Of a DNA stretch of 36,098 nucleotides, positions 8,501 to 16,896 are shown one piece after another. Numbering within the stretch: the stretch's first letter is position 1; each line of letters starts with the position of its first letter. The DNA is from Acidiferrobacterales bacterium (GTDB lineage: Bacteria; Pseudomonadota; Gammaproteobacteria; Arenicellales; Poriferihabitantaceae): the NCBI GenBank assembly GCA_019633985.1, contig JAHQWE010000044.1:1-36098 (forward strand), in the 5' to 3' direction. The notes under the pieces were generated by a model. That model saw only the letters and a program-made list of their open reading frames with translations, was not told where the DNA came from and did not search any database. The translations under genes were made by a program, and so were the position numbers.

Positions 8501-10009
8501 TTAATGTTCGCCGCCTGCCTTGAAATTAAAAACCGCACCCGAGCGAATACCCGAAGGCCACCTGGAAGTCACAGTTTTTAGCTTCGTATAGAAACGCACC
8601 CCTTCTGCACCATGAATCGCATGGTCACCAAATAGAGAACGCTTCCAGCCACCAAAACTATGGAATGCCAAAGGCACTGGAATCGGTACGTTAATACCCA
8701 CCATGCCGATCTGAATGCGATTGCTGAAATCCCTGGCAGCGTCTCCGTCGCGAGTGAAAATTGCGGTGCCATTGCCGTACTCATGGTCATTAATCATTTG
8801 CACCGCTTCTTCATAGGTTTTAGCGCGCACAATGGATAGTACAGGGCCAAAAATTTCGTCCGTATAGATCGACATGTCTGTGGTGACCTTGTCGAAGATT
8901 GTGGCACCAACAAAACAACCATCGGGATGCCCTTCTACGGCCACTCCCCTGCCATCACGCACCAGTTCGGCGCCTTCGCTGAGCCCTTTTTCGATATAAC
9001 CATTGATGCGATCTCTTGATTCCGGTGTGATAACCGGACCCATTTCGGTGGATCGATCGGTATACGGTCCCACTTTCAATGCCTCAACTCGGGGAACCAG
9101 CTTCTCCAACATGGCATCCGCGGGCTCGTCCCCTACGGTCACCACCACCGAAATCGCCATACAACGCTCGCCAGCTGAACCATACGCCGCCCCCATGACC
9201 GCATCAACGACCTGATCCATATCAGCGTCAGGCATAACAACCATATGATTTTTGGCGCCGCAAAGTGCTTGGACACGTTTATTGTGACTGGTTCCAGTGT
9301 GGTAGATATACTCGCCGATGGTCGTCGACCCCACAAAGCTGACAGCCTGCACTCTCGGGTCAGTGAGCAGAGTGTCGACCGCCTCCTTGTCTCCGTTAAC
9401 CACATTCAGCACACCATCAGGTAAACCCGCTTCCGTCATCAACTCACCGAGTAAGAGGGGGCAGGAAGGATCTTTCTCCGAAGGCTTCAGTACAAATGTA
9501 TTTCCACAGGCGATTGCCATGGGAAACATCCACATTGGCACCATCGCCGGGAAGTTAAACGGTGTAATGCCCGCACAAACCCCAAGAGCCTGACGAGTGC
9601 TCCATGAATCCACTCCACCGGCGACGCTCTCGGAGTATTCCCCTTTCAACAACTGGGAAATGCCACAGGCGAATTCAACCACTTCAAGACCGCGGGTAAT
9701 CGATCCCTTCGCGTCATCCAAAGTTTTTCCATGCTCGGAAGACACAGATTCGGCCAGCCGATCCATATTACTTTTCAACAGGTCTCGAAAGTTAAACATG
9801 ATCTGTGCGCGCTTTCCTGCCGGTGTCGCTGCCCACGCGGGGAAGGCGTTCTGCGCGACGGCGATAGCCTGTTCCACTTCCGCCTTGCTCGCGAGCGGCA
9901 CCTGCTTAGTGACCTTGCCTATGGCCGGGTTATAGATATCACCTGTTCTGCCGCTGTTTCCGGGCACTTTTTTTCCATCAATGTAATGATGCAAATGCGA
10001 ATCAGTCAT
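8501..10009 (-). CDS. mmsA: methylmalonate-semialdehyde dehydrogenase (CoA-acylating)
   Basis: NAD-dependent, CoA-acylating aldehyde dehydrogenase that converts methylmalonate semialdehyde to propionyl-CoA and malonate semialdehyde to acetyl-CoA, in valine, beta-alanine or inositol breakdown. Diagnostic stretches are YIDGKKVPGNSGRTGDIYNP, the Rossmann region with GITPFNFPAMVPMWMFP, FVGSTTIGEYIY, and the active site GSAGERCMA with nucleophile Cys283. The C-terminal PIPVPLAFHSFGGWKRSLFGD is typical of this family and not of general aldehyde dehydrogenases. At 502 residues it is full length. A Shine-Dalgarno-like GAGAGAAAG precedes the ATG. No mmsB or other valine genes adjoin it, and it appears to be transcribed on its own, about 96 bases downstream of the transporter operon's last gene. 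Confidence 0.94.
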   Translation of the reverse strand: MTDSHLHHYIDGKKVPGNSGRTGDIYNPAIGKVTKQVPLASKAEVEQAIAVAQNAFPAWAATPAGKRAQIMFNFRDLLKSNMDRLAESVSSEHGKTLDDAKGSITRGLEVVEFACGISQLLKGEYSESVAGGVDSWSTRQALGVCAGITPFNFPAMVPMWMFPMAIACGNTFVLKPSEKDPSCPLLLGELMTEAGLPDGVLNVVNGDKEAVDTLLTDPRVQAVSFVGSTTIGEYIYHTGTSHNKRVQALCGAKNHMVVMPDADMDQVVDAVMGAAYGSAGERCMAISVVVTVGDEPADAMLEKLVPRVEALKVGPYTDRSTEMGPVITPESRDRINGYIEKGLSEGAELVRDGRGVAVEGHPDGCFVGATIFDKVTTDMSIYTDEIFGPVLSIVRAKTYEEAVQMINDHEYGNGTAIFTRDGDAARDFSNRIQIGMVGINVPIPVPLAFHSFGGWKRSLFGDHAIHGAEGVRFYTKLKTVTSRWPSGIRSGAVFNFKAGGEH

Positions 10010-10105
10010 AGTCTTTCTCTCGTTTTTTAGGTCATCACGCCGTCTTCATACTATCCGACAATGACGAGCGATATAGGACCCCTAGGTTTAGAACGTTGGG
10101 GGTTA

Positions 10106-10492
10106 TTAGTTATAGGTAAAAGATTTCAGGCGCGAAGTATAATCGTTTCCCTCGACACGACACCAGCCGCGAAAGCCGCCAAGGCCACGATTTTGCCACT
10201 CCGCATACGCTGCTTGGCGAGCATCTGAGGTCGCCTCCAGTTGCTGTTCGTGATCCAGGATATATTCCTGAATGATGATGCGCTTCCGGGTTAAAAACCC
10301 CTTCACCGCAGCGGGATCATGCAGGCCGCAGTATCCAAGCACTTCGCGCATATATTCTAATTCAATCAGTTGGCGCTTCCCCTCAGATTGCTGTGGAGAA
10401 AGTTCCGCGACGGCTAATCCCGCGGACAGCATTAGCCCTAAACCGATAATCTTGGACCACTGCGAAAGGTTAGAATCGACTGGCGGCTTCAC
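10106..10492 (-). CDS. small secreted protein of unknown function at the end of the transporter operon
   Basis: I do not recognise a family. The 128-residue product has a short polar N-terminus, a hydrophobic segment IIGLGLMLSAGLAVA (about 16-30) and a likely signal-peptidase site after AVA, so the mature part is probably periplasmic. The mature region is helical and charged, with two cysteines (in GYCGLHD and GWCRVEG). The start codon lies inside the last 23 bases of the upstream MetE-like gene in another frame, so it is probably translated by coupling and belongs to the importer operon. It could be an accessory protein for uptake, but nothing in the sequence shows this. An alternative start further in would lose the signal peptide. 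Confidence 0.65.
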   Translation of the reverse strand: MKPPVDSNLSQWSKIIGLGLMLSAGLAVAELSPQQSEGKRQLIELEYMREVLGYCGLHDPAAVKGFLTRKRIIIQEYILDHEQQLEATSDARQAAYAEWQNRGLGGFRGWCRVEGNDYTSRLKSFTYN

Positions 10493-11537
10493 ATAAATTT
10501 CGCAATTTCGCCTTCGCCAAATCTCGCCCCAAAAGCCCCAGTCCGCAATCAGGAGCAGCCACTAATCGATCTGCATCAATATGTTCCATGGCAGCGGTCA
10601 GCCGCTCTTCAATCTCGTCAACAGTTTCCACTCGACTCTTGGCGATTGCCACAACGCCGAAAATCGCCGTAGTCGTTTTCAGATGATCCAATAAGGAGAG
10701 ATCGTTATGTCGATGTGCATCCTCGAACGACACGGCATCGATGTTGGACTCTTCCACTGCGTCTACGATTTGCATGTATGCATCCTGATCCGCTTTCGGA
10801 TAGTTTGGGTGGTCCAGACGATCCGGGTAACCGCAACACATATGCACTACTCTTTTGACCCTTGGGGGACAACCATGAAAAGCACGTTCGAGATTCTCAA
10901 AACCGAAATCAAGTGCGTCGCCGGGCTTTCGGGCAAATAGAGGTTCATCAATTTGAATATACTGACACCCTGCCTCGGCCAGAGCTAACACCTCCTGGTT
11001 TAACGCTACCGCGATATCTTGGCCGGCTTTTTTTGCGTCGTGGTAATACGCATCTGAATTCGTATCGAAAACGGTCATAGGGCCTGGCATGGTGATCTTT
11101 AAAGGGCGATCTGTATACGACTGTGCCATTTTCCAGTCTTCGGATAAAAACAACTTCTTCACAGACACCGGCCCGACGATGGTGGGCAGATTTGCGGCAT
11201 AAGTTCCACCCCGAACCGGTTTGTTTGTTAGATTGACAAAATCGAATCCATTGAGGTTTCGGCAATGGTAGTGAATATAGTTTTCCCTGACGATTTCGCC
11301 ATCAGTGGGAATATCAATACCGCATTCCACTTGATCAGAAACCGCTTCCTGAATGCCCTTGCGAATGATCATGTCTGCATCCGGCCCAAGATCCTCCATC
11401 GCCTTTAACCACTGCTTGGTCGGGTCAGCGGTATCCGGTCCAGCCGGGATATTGAACCAGTCAGGTAACCTGACGTAGTCCGGCTTAGGGTAGGCACCTA
11501 TACAAGTCGTTTTTAAACCCATCTTTCTCTGCTTCAT
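10470..11537 (-). CDS. MetE C-terminal-domain-like zinc methyltransferase
   Basis: Single-domain relative of cobalamin-independent methionine synthase (UROD/MetE TIM barrel, cf. YxjG/YxjH of Bacillus). All four zinc ligands of MetE can be placed: His232 and Cys234 in VVHMCCGYPD, Glu272 in VSFEDAH, and Cys331 in APDCGLGLLG. The substrate loop IQIDEPLFARK matches the IDEP motif. At 355 residues it lacks the N-terminal half of full MetE, so use of methyl-tetrahydrofolate polyglutamate in the classical way is doubtful. The start ATG overlaps the stop of the permease gene (ATGA), placing it in the ABC importer operon. This suggests that it demethylates or modifies the imported compound, or captures a methyl group from it for a thiol acceptor. 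Substrate and acceptor are unknown. A second ATG at 11522 with a better-placed AGAGAAAG is a possible start. Confidence 0.85.
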   Translation of the reverse strand: MKQRKMGLKTTCIGAYPKPDYVRLPDWFNIPAGPDTADPTKQWLKAMEDLGPDADMIIRKGIQEAVSDQVECGIDIPTDGEIVRENYIHYHCRNLNGFDFVNLTNKPVRGGTYAANLPTIVGPVSVKKLFLSEDWKMAQSYTDRPLKITMPGPMTVFDTNSDAYYHDAKKAGQDIAVALNQEVLALAEAGCQYIQIDEPLFARKPGDALDFGFENLERAFHGCPPRVKRVVHMCCGYPDRLDHPNYPKADQDAYMQIVDAVEESNIDAVSFEDAHRHNDLSLLDHLKTTTAIFGVVAIAKSRVETVDEIEERLTAAMEHIDADRLVAAPDCGLGLLGRDLAKAKLRNLCEAASRF

Positions 11538-12895
11538 TCTGTGGTAGCTGGAGCAAGATTTCCAGAGGAAAAAATGCCGTTAAAGTTTTCTGTACCAGTG
11601 CGCGCTTCAGGTTCTGCCTCGTCGTCAGGTTTCACTGACTCCTCAGGTTGCAAATTCGTACTATCAAAGATGCTGTTGAAGTTCTCAGTCCCGGTACGCG
11701 GCGAATCATTGCCTTCCGTTTCATTGGTGTCTGACTTAGGAGCCAGATTCCCACCACTAAAGATGCTATTAAAGTTTTCTGTTCCGGTTCGATTGGCGCG
11801 CTCCGTTTTTTGCAACTCAACCTTCGCGGCTTCTGCTTCCTTACGGGCCTGGGTTTTTTGCTTTAAGGCCTCAATGCGTTTTGCTGTTTCAATTTGTTTT
11901 TGCTCCTTAACAGCCACCTTACATTCTTCAACACCAATCGTCCCCGCAAAGAATGCGGTTCCCAGGCCAGCGATAAAAACCAGCAGAATACCAATGATTG
12001 CCGGCTCCAAAAACCATTGTTTTTGAGCTTTCTTCTCCTTGATCAGACCCGCTGCAACCATACCGGCTTGTTTAGCCGCCGCTTCTTCTCGCCGCTTTAC
12101 GACCTCATGAATTGCGGCGCCAAACACGGTAAGCACAACAATTGCCACCGCAAGTGCACTAATAGAAGGATCTATTCCATAGCGAACCTTACTGGCCAGC
12201 ACAGTAGTCAATGTGCTGGTGGAAATTGAAGTAAATACTGTGGTGTTATAGTTTTCGAACGAAGCAAGAAAAGCCAATACCGCTGCAGAGGCAATGGCAG
12301 GTTTCAAAAATGGCAGGAGAATTTTTCTGAATGCCTGAACATGTGTCGCACCCAAATCGAGCGCGGCTTCCTCCTGGGCGGGATCGAAACGTTGCAAACG
12401 AGAAATAAACACCAGCATGGTATATGCGGCAATAAACGTCGATTGACCGATGATGGTCAGAAAGAATCCGTCATAAAAAATGGAATCCCGACTGGCACCA
12501 AACATCACACCGATACGATCCCAAAATAACAGGGTGGAGATGCCAAGAACTACTCCCGGAACCAAAATAGGAGAGATAACGATGGTGTAATACCAGGGCC
12601 GCACGCGCTCTTGCACCTGGGTAAGCATCAACGCCCCGGCCAATCCGAGCGGGACGGCAAACAACACCACGCCAAAACCAATCAGAAAACTGTTTTTCAG
12701 GCCCTCCAACAGGCGGCCATCGTTGGCCAATACATCGAACCACTCAACAGTGAAACACTCCCACGGGGAAACCCTGGGAAATGCTGAGCTGTTAAACGCA
12801 GTGAGCCCCATAATAAGCAGTGGCCCAAACAGGTAGAGGAAAAACCCCAGCACAAAAAATAGAACAAAAAACCGGCGAATCCGATCGGAGCTCAT
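11534..12895 (-). CDS. ABC transporter permease, PotC-like, with unusual C-terminal extension
   Basis: Inner-membrane permease of the spermidine/putrescine type. Residues 1-275 are a normal PotC-like unit with six membrane segments and the ATPase-contacting EAA loop, EEAALDLGATHVQAFRKILLPFLKP. PotC-like permeases normally end soon after this. Here the chain continues for about 180 residues. A basic cytoplasmic stretch (VVKRREEAAAK) leads to a seventh hydrophobic segment EPAIIGILLVFIAGLGTAFFAG (about 297-318). After it comes a Lys/Glu/Gln/Ala-rich probable coiled coil (about 322-367) with Cys325 near the membrane. The tail then carries three copies of RTGTENFN-x-IF (369-379, 400-410, 432-442), each followed by an NL-x-P tetrad, in acidic linkers. 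With a cytoplasmic N-terminus the tail should face the periplasm. The gene overlaps its neighbours by 4 bases on both sides. Confidence 0.92.
   Translation of the reverse strand: MSSDRIRRFFVLFFVLGFFLYLFGPLLIMGLTAFNSSAFPRVSPWECFTVEWFDVLANDGRLLEGLKNSFLIGFGVVLFAVPLGLAGALMLTQVQERVRPWYYTIVISPILVPGVVLGISTLLFWDRIGVMFGASRDSIFYDGFFLTIIGQSTFIAAYTMLVFISRLQRFDPAQEEAALDLGATHVQAFRKILLPFLKPAIASAAVLAFLASFENYNTTVFTSISTSTLTTVLASKVRYGIDPSISALAVAIVVLTVFGAAIHEVVKRREEAAAKQAGMVAAGLIKEKKAQKQWFLEPAIIGILLVFIAGLGTAFFAGTIGVEECKVAVKEQKQIETAKRIEALKQKTQARKEAEAAKVELQKTERANRTGTENFNSIFSGGNLAPKSDTNETEGNDSPRTGTENFNSIFDSTNLQPEESVKPDDEAEPEARTGTENFNGIFSSGNLAPATTE
11552..11791 (-). repeat. three-copy RTGTENFN-x-IF-xxx-NL-x-P coding repeat
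   Basis: This part of the permease gene encodes three near-identical 17-residue units spaced 31 and 32 residues apart, separated by acidic, low-complexity linkers. Copies one and two read RTGTENFNSIF; copy three has Gly in place of Ser. The DNA shows the same triplication as AAAGTTTTCTGT-like blocks on the plus strand but with synonymous differences. The repeat is therefore not a recent slippage product and the peptide sequence appears to be held by selection. Confidence 0.85.
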
Positions 12896-13815
12896 CGGGC
12901 GATTTCTCCAAGCCGCACCTTGAAAAAGCGCATCATCAACAATACGAAAATAATGCAGGCAATCAACAATACCAGCGCATAGGCTGAACCACGCGCCCAG
13001 TTCGCTGAATTGTTAAACCACTTGTAAACGAGCTGGGTAAACCAAAGACTACTCGGACCGCCCAAAATCTGCGGTGCCGCCAGGGCCCCGGCAGTCAGCA
13101 TAAACACCATAGTACATCCCGAGGTGATTCCCGGTTTGGCATGAGGAATCACCACTCGCCAGTGAATCCGCCACCAGGGTGAACCTAAATCCCGTGCCGC
13201 TTCAATCTGATTTTTGTCCAGGCTTTCAATTGCGTTGTAGATCGGAAAAATCATCAGCAAAATGTAAGCATAACTCAACCCTGAGTAGAGGGCGACGTTC
13301 TCCCGAATAAAGTCATAGGGTTGATCCAAAATCCCTAGACTGATCAAAGCATTATTGATCACACCAGACGCGCCGAACATTACCTTGAACGAAAATGCGC
13401 GTAGAAGCTCATTGACCCAGAACGGCACAATGAGAGACATCACCATCAGCCGCCCCCAGCCTCCTCTAGCGACATGGGCAAGGTAGTAAGCCACCGGATA
13501 GCATAAGCAAACGTCAATCAGTGTCACAAAAATGGACGCCAGTATGGTTCGTCCAAAAACACCTAAATCAATATAATTAAATGCGTCGGTAGAATTAACG
13601 TTACCGTAGATCAGATATTTGTAATGCTCCAGGGTGTAGACATGGCTTTCGGTACCCCATTGCGGCGGCGGAACGTTAGCCCGAAATGAGAAATCGAGCA
13701 TATAAAGTTGAGGCAGTATAATCATCACCAGCATCCATACTGCAACAGACAACAGTAGAAACAGACCAAGTGCGGTACCGTTTTTCCTGAAAAAGTCCTT
13801 CCAATAATTAGTCAT
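12892..13815 (-). CDS. ABC transporter permease, PotB-like
   Basis: First inner-membrane permease of the polyamine-type importer. It is a 307-residue protein with six predicted membrane segments, starting with LGLFLLLSVAVWMLVMIILP. A large periplasmic loop between the first two contains the HVYTLEHYKYL stretch common to PotB-like permeases. The cytoplasmic EAA loop is IEAARDLGSPWWRIHWRVVIPHAKPG, which docks onto the ATPase. The stop overlaps the start of the second permease by 4 bases (ATGA), and the ATPase gene ends 27 bases upstream. A Shine-Dalgarno-like AGAGG lies about 12 bases before the ATG. The substrate cannot be told from the permease. PotB/PotC-type permeases serve polyamines, opines, 2-aminoethylphosphonate and other amines. 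Confidence 0.92.
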   Translation of the reverse strand: MTNYWKDFFRKNGTALGLFLLLSVAVWMLVMIILPQLYMLDFSFRANVPPPQWGTESHVYTLEHYKYLIYGNVNSTDAFNYIDLGVFGRTILASIFVTLIDVCLCYPVAYYLAHVARGGWGRLMVMSLIVPFWVNELLRAFSFKVMFGASGVINNALISLGILDQPYDFIRENVALYSGLSYAYILLMIFPIYNAIESLDKNQIEAARDLGSPWWRIHWRVVIPHAKPGITSGCTMVFMLTAGALAAPQILGGPSSLWFTQLVYKWFNNSANWARGSAYALVLLIACIIFVLLMMRFFKVRLGEIAR

Positions 13816-13842
13816 CTTTGAAGAAACCTCTGGAACTCTTGT

Positions 13843-14949
13843 CTATTCGGCAGCCATCGGACCGAGCGGCAACGCCACCGCCAGATCGGCATTACAACCT
13901 ACCTTCACGCGACTACCCACATCATGTCCAACTGATCGACCGTCATTGACCATCGACAAGGTCACTACCCTGTCACTACCGTCCACTTTCAAAAAAACCT
14001 GCCAGAAATTTCCTTCAAATTCCTGACGTTCCACTATACCTTGTAGCACATTGTCGAATGGCCGCTGATCCGAAAACCCGAGAGATTCAGGTCGGATAAA
14101 AACCAACGCATCATCGCCCCGCTGCAACTGCTTTTGCCCGTTCCGATCAACCGATCGAGCGCGTAGTACTCCAGAGGGAGTCTCTACCGAAACAGTCTCC
14201 CCATCGCACTCGCTGACCTTGCCGATAAAGTGATTGTTTTCTCCTACAAAGGAGGCAACAAAAGCAGTCTCTGGTGAGTCATAAATCTGATTACCGCCAG
14301 CCACCTGTTCGATAATGCCCTGGCTCATTACCGCAACGTTGTCAGACATCGTTAAAGCTTCACCCTGGTCGTGGGTGATGTAGATAAACGTAATGCCTAC
14401 TCGCTCCTGAATAGCTCGTAGTTCGGTACGCATATGTTGTCGCAACTTTAAATCGAGCGCCGAGAGTGGTTCGTCCAGCAATAACACATCCGGTTCCGCC
14501 GCCAGAGCTCTGGCAATGGCAACACGCTGTTTCTGGCCACCTGACAGCTCATTCACCATTTTATCTCCCTGATTCGGCAAGGCGATAAGATCAAGTAGTT
14601 CATCCGCCCTTTTGCGGCGATCGGCCTTCCCCATCCCTTTGACTTCCAATGAAAAGGCAATGTTCTCCCATACCGTCATCAATGGAAAGAGTGCCAAATT
14701 CTGGAAAATCAACGCAGTAGGTCGCTTGTTGGGTCCGATACCCGCCATGTCCTTTCCGCCAATCAGCACTTTGCCCTGTGACGGCGCAAGAAAACCGGAT
14801 ACAGCACGTAGCAACGTAGTTTTTCCACAACCTGACGGGCCAAGAAAACTAAAAAACTCGCCATCCTGAATATGGATATTAACGTCTTTCGCCGCTACGA
14901 AATCGCCAAACCGAATCCAGACATCCTCTAGTTGTACATCAGCGCTCAT
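13843..14949 (-). CDS. ABC transporter ATP-binding protein, PotA-like
   Basis: Cytoplasmic ATPase that powers the importer. Walker A is GPSGCGKTT (37-45), the Q-loop lies in ALIFQNLALFP, the signature is LSGGQKQR (135-142), Walker B is VLLLDEP (155-161), and the switch His is in ITHDQGEA. The C-terminal part (about 240-365) is a TOBE-type regulatory domain, containing VFIRPESLGF. At 368 residues it matches PotA/FbpC/UgpC-type ATPases. It is preceded by a transcription terminator downstream of the binding-protein gene, so its expression probably depends on read-through from the binding-protein promoter. Confidence 0.93.
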   Translation of the reverse strand: MSADVQLEDVWIRFGDFVAAKDVNIHIQDGEFFSFLGPSGCGKTTLLRAVSGFLAPSQGKVLIGGKDMAGIGPNKRPTALIFQNLALFPLMTVWENIAFSLEVKGMGKADRRKRADELLDLIALPNQGDKMVNELSGGQKQRVAIARALAAEPDVLLLDEPLSALDLKLRQHMRTELRAIQERVGITFIYITHDQGEALTMSDNVAVMSQGIIEQVAGGNQIYDSPETAFVASFVGENNHFIGKVSECDGETVSVETPSGVLRARSVDRNGQKQLQRGDDALVFIRPESLGFSDQRPFDNVLQGIVERQEFEGNFWQVFLKVDGSDRVVTLSMVNDGRSVGHDVGSRVKVGCNADLAVALPLGPMAAE

Positions 14950-15073
14950 AGTTGGTGTTTCTTCCGATTTTGATCTGAGAGATTAAAGCAAACTCTCGTT
15001 TTGGTATAGGTTTCATTTCTATAGCCCCTTCAGTATGCCGTAACCTACAGACACTTAGATTGATCCAGAAATG

Positions 15074-15103
15074 AAAAAACCCCGGTCCAGGATCAACCGG
15101 GGC
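15074..15103 (-). terminator. intrinsic terminator between binding-protein and ATPase genes
   Basis: Read on the minus strand, GCCCCGGT pairs with ACCGGGG across a 9-base loop and is followed by a run of six T. It lies after the binding-protein stop and before the ATPase gene. It probably acts as a partial terminator giving more binding protein than membrane components, which is usual for ABC importers. Confidence 0.7.
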
Positions 15104-15111
15104 TTTATTTT

Positions 15112-15157
15112 AATGAGATGCCTAGCATCCTCTCTACAGCAAGGACCTCATCTCATT
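15112..15157 (-). repeat. 9-bp inverted repeat in the 3' leader of the binding-protein transcript
   Basis: AATGAGATG (15112-15120) and CATCTCATT (15149-15157) are exact reverse complements 28 bases apart, just after the binding-protein stop codon and before the terminator hairpin. In RNA they would form an outer stem that could protect the upstream message from 3' exonucleases. No protein-binding role is evident. Confidence 0.45.
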
Positions 15158-15167
15158 GATACGATCC

Positions 15168-16304
15168 TTAAGCAGCCTGGAACTTGTTTTCATATTCCGT
15201 TCGCACATCAGCATACCACTGCGGCTCTGCCGGCCATGGATTCAGGTTAGCAAGAGAATCACCCGGATAGGCTTCCGCGAAGTTCTTTTTGTAGTTGGCG
15301 CCGGAAAATGCATCGGCTCCCAGAACCGCAGAATTGTAACCATGTGAATCGATTGCAACACCCGCAGGCTCTGCTTCATAACAGAACTTGACGAACTCAT
15401 ACGCCTGTTCAGTGTTGGCGGCTGCCGCAGAGAGAGACATGCCGTCTACCCATGCCATCGCGCCTTCTTTCGGCGCTTGATAACTCACTGGCTCCCCAGC
15501 TGTTTTCAATGCAAGCGGCGGCCCATCCCAGGTTTGACCTACAATGACACCATCGTTGAGTAGACCATTCTTTTGTGTATCTGCGTCATTCCAGGTCAAC
15601 TTCAGATTGGACTTATTTTTGATGCAGAACGCCAGAATTTGATCCCACACCTTGCGCATGGTCTCTTCATCTTTATACGCTGACCACACAGAACCCGCAT
15701 CCATTTGGCCAGATGCCTCCATATGCAGACCAGCACCCAGCATGCCTGAATGCACTCGCATCATGGTCTTTCCGGCATTCTCAGGATTCCACACATCACC
15801 ATAACTTGGCACTCCACCTTCAGGGACAAACAGGTCAGTACGCCAACCAATTCCTTCGGTACCCCAAATATGCGGCAACCAGTGCGACCCCTTATCGCCA
15901 AAGTTCCATTCGGTACCGCCCACTTTTAGCATGGAAGGATTGGCGTTTTCGATATTGCTGATGGCGTCGTAATCCCAGGGCTGGAGTAGCTCGAGATCAG
16001 TCCATTGACCTGAACGATTATTGGTGGGTGAACAAATATCAAATCCAGCGCCTTTTGAAGCTTTCATCTGGTTGATGATTTCTTCGTTTGATCCGATTCC
16101 CGTGTAGTTTAGTTTGATGCCGGTTTTTGCTTCAAAAGAGGCAATCCATGGTTCTGGCAGATAGTCCGACCACATCAAAACATTCAACTCGCCAGACGAC
16201 GCAAGCACTTTTGAACTTACGACCCATGGGCCAACTACAGCAGCGGCGGCAGTACCTTTAACAAAAGTACGCCGATCGAGAGATGATTGTGTTTTCTTAA
16301 GCAT
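15168..16304 (-). CDS. periplasmic substrate-binding protein, PotD/spermidine-putrescine type
   Basis: Periplasmic receptor that delivers substrate to the importer encoded downstream. I start it at the ATG at 16304 because GGAGGA stands five bases before it; the longer frame begins 13 codons earlier without a ribosome-binding site. The N-terminus carries a twin-arginine motif, LDRRTFVKG (Arg11, Arg12), followed by AAAAVVGPWVVSS, so export is probably through Tat in folded form. The mature protein begins near ELNVLMWSDYLPEPWIASFE, the classic opening of PotD-like proteins. Family features continue in GFDICSPTNN, NDADTQKNGLLNDG and GMSLSAAAANTEQAYEFV. At 378 residues it has normal length. The ligand may be a polyamine, but the company of a MetE-like methyltransferase suggests a methylated amine or sulfonium compound instead. 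Confidence 0.9.
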   Translation of the reverse strand: MLKKTQSSLDRRTFVKGTAAAAVVGPWVVSSKVLASSGELNVLMWSDYLPEPWIASFEAKTGIKLNYTGIGSNEEIINQMKASKGAGFDICSPTNNRSGQWTDLELLQPWDYDAISNIENANPSMLKVGGTEWNFGDKGSHWLPHIWGTEGIGWRTDLFVPEGGVPSYGDVWNPENAGKTMMRVHSGMLGAGLHMEASGQMDAGSVWSAYKDEETMRKVWDQILAFCIKNKSNLKLTWNDADTQKNGLLNDGVIVGQTWDGPPLALKTAGEPVSYQAPKEGAMAWVDGMSLSAAAANTEQAYEFVKFCYEAEPAGVAIDSHGYNSAVLGADAFSGANYKKNFAEAYPGDSLANLNPWPAEPQWYADVRTEYENKFQAA

Positions 16305-16896
16305 TATTTCCTCCACTTGGAAAATTTTAGGAAGCGGAACCATAATCTTGAATTATTTCGTTCCTGTTTCACATTAGAGCAACAAACGCCAAAACGGACG
16401 TCGTTGTTGAAACGTAGCTGCATTATGGAGAAATCTATTGGCAATCTCAAACAGAACAAATCGGGTTGCTGGACATATTTTTTGCAACAAAGATCAACGG
16501 GCACTGGTTTAATTGAATATTGATCTAAGATTCATGGGAGCGGCTACGAATAGCCGTAGAATGAACCCGAATCCTCCGCTGAGACAATCTCTGAATTCTC
16601 AAGTAAACACGTCATGAAAGCGGCAATCTGTTCGAAAAATAAAGCTAATTCAATTTGTTATCGTAGAATTTTCTGTCGTTTTAGGACAAGGGTTATGCTT
16701 TTTAATTGTCATTTCAGAATGAATCGCCTCTTCACGAATCGCAATCAAAATATCACCAATTCATATATCTTCATCTCATTGACCAACCTGTACGCCCGTT
16801 AGACAGGCTAAATCTCTCTTTTAATTGAAATTTTCGGGTTAACTCCGCCATCGAGTGTGATCTACAATTGATGCCTATCACAATAAGAAATCTCAT
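16305..16896. promoter_or_regulatory. 592-base divergent control region between importer operon and MocR gene
   Basis: AT-rich spacer without a convincing gene; small frames in it lack ribosome-binding sites and family matches. It must hold the promoters of the binding-protein gene (minus) and the MocR regulator (plus). A hairpin is visible at 16541-16556 (CGGCTA-CGAA-TAGCCG), flanked by TTCAT and ATGAA. A TTTAATTG-type element recurs at 16508, 16701 and 16820, and MocR regulators often bind direct repeats. In such AT-rich sequence the recurrence may be chance. Confidence 0.45.

Noticed and set aside
10082..10120. ACCCC/GGGGT stem after the small secreted gene as a terminator
   Set aside because: Five-base stem with a long loop and no T-run.
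11534..16304. Calling the importer TmoXVWP or a proven spermidine transporter
   Set aside because: Its proteins are of Pot type, not the OpuA/ProU-like type of TmoXVWP, and the ligand cannot be read from sequence.
16614..16802. 62-codon frame in the importer/MocR spacer
   Set aside because: No ribosome-binding site, no family match, basic and Asn-rich composition typical of an AT-rich non-coding stretch.
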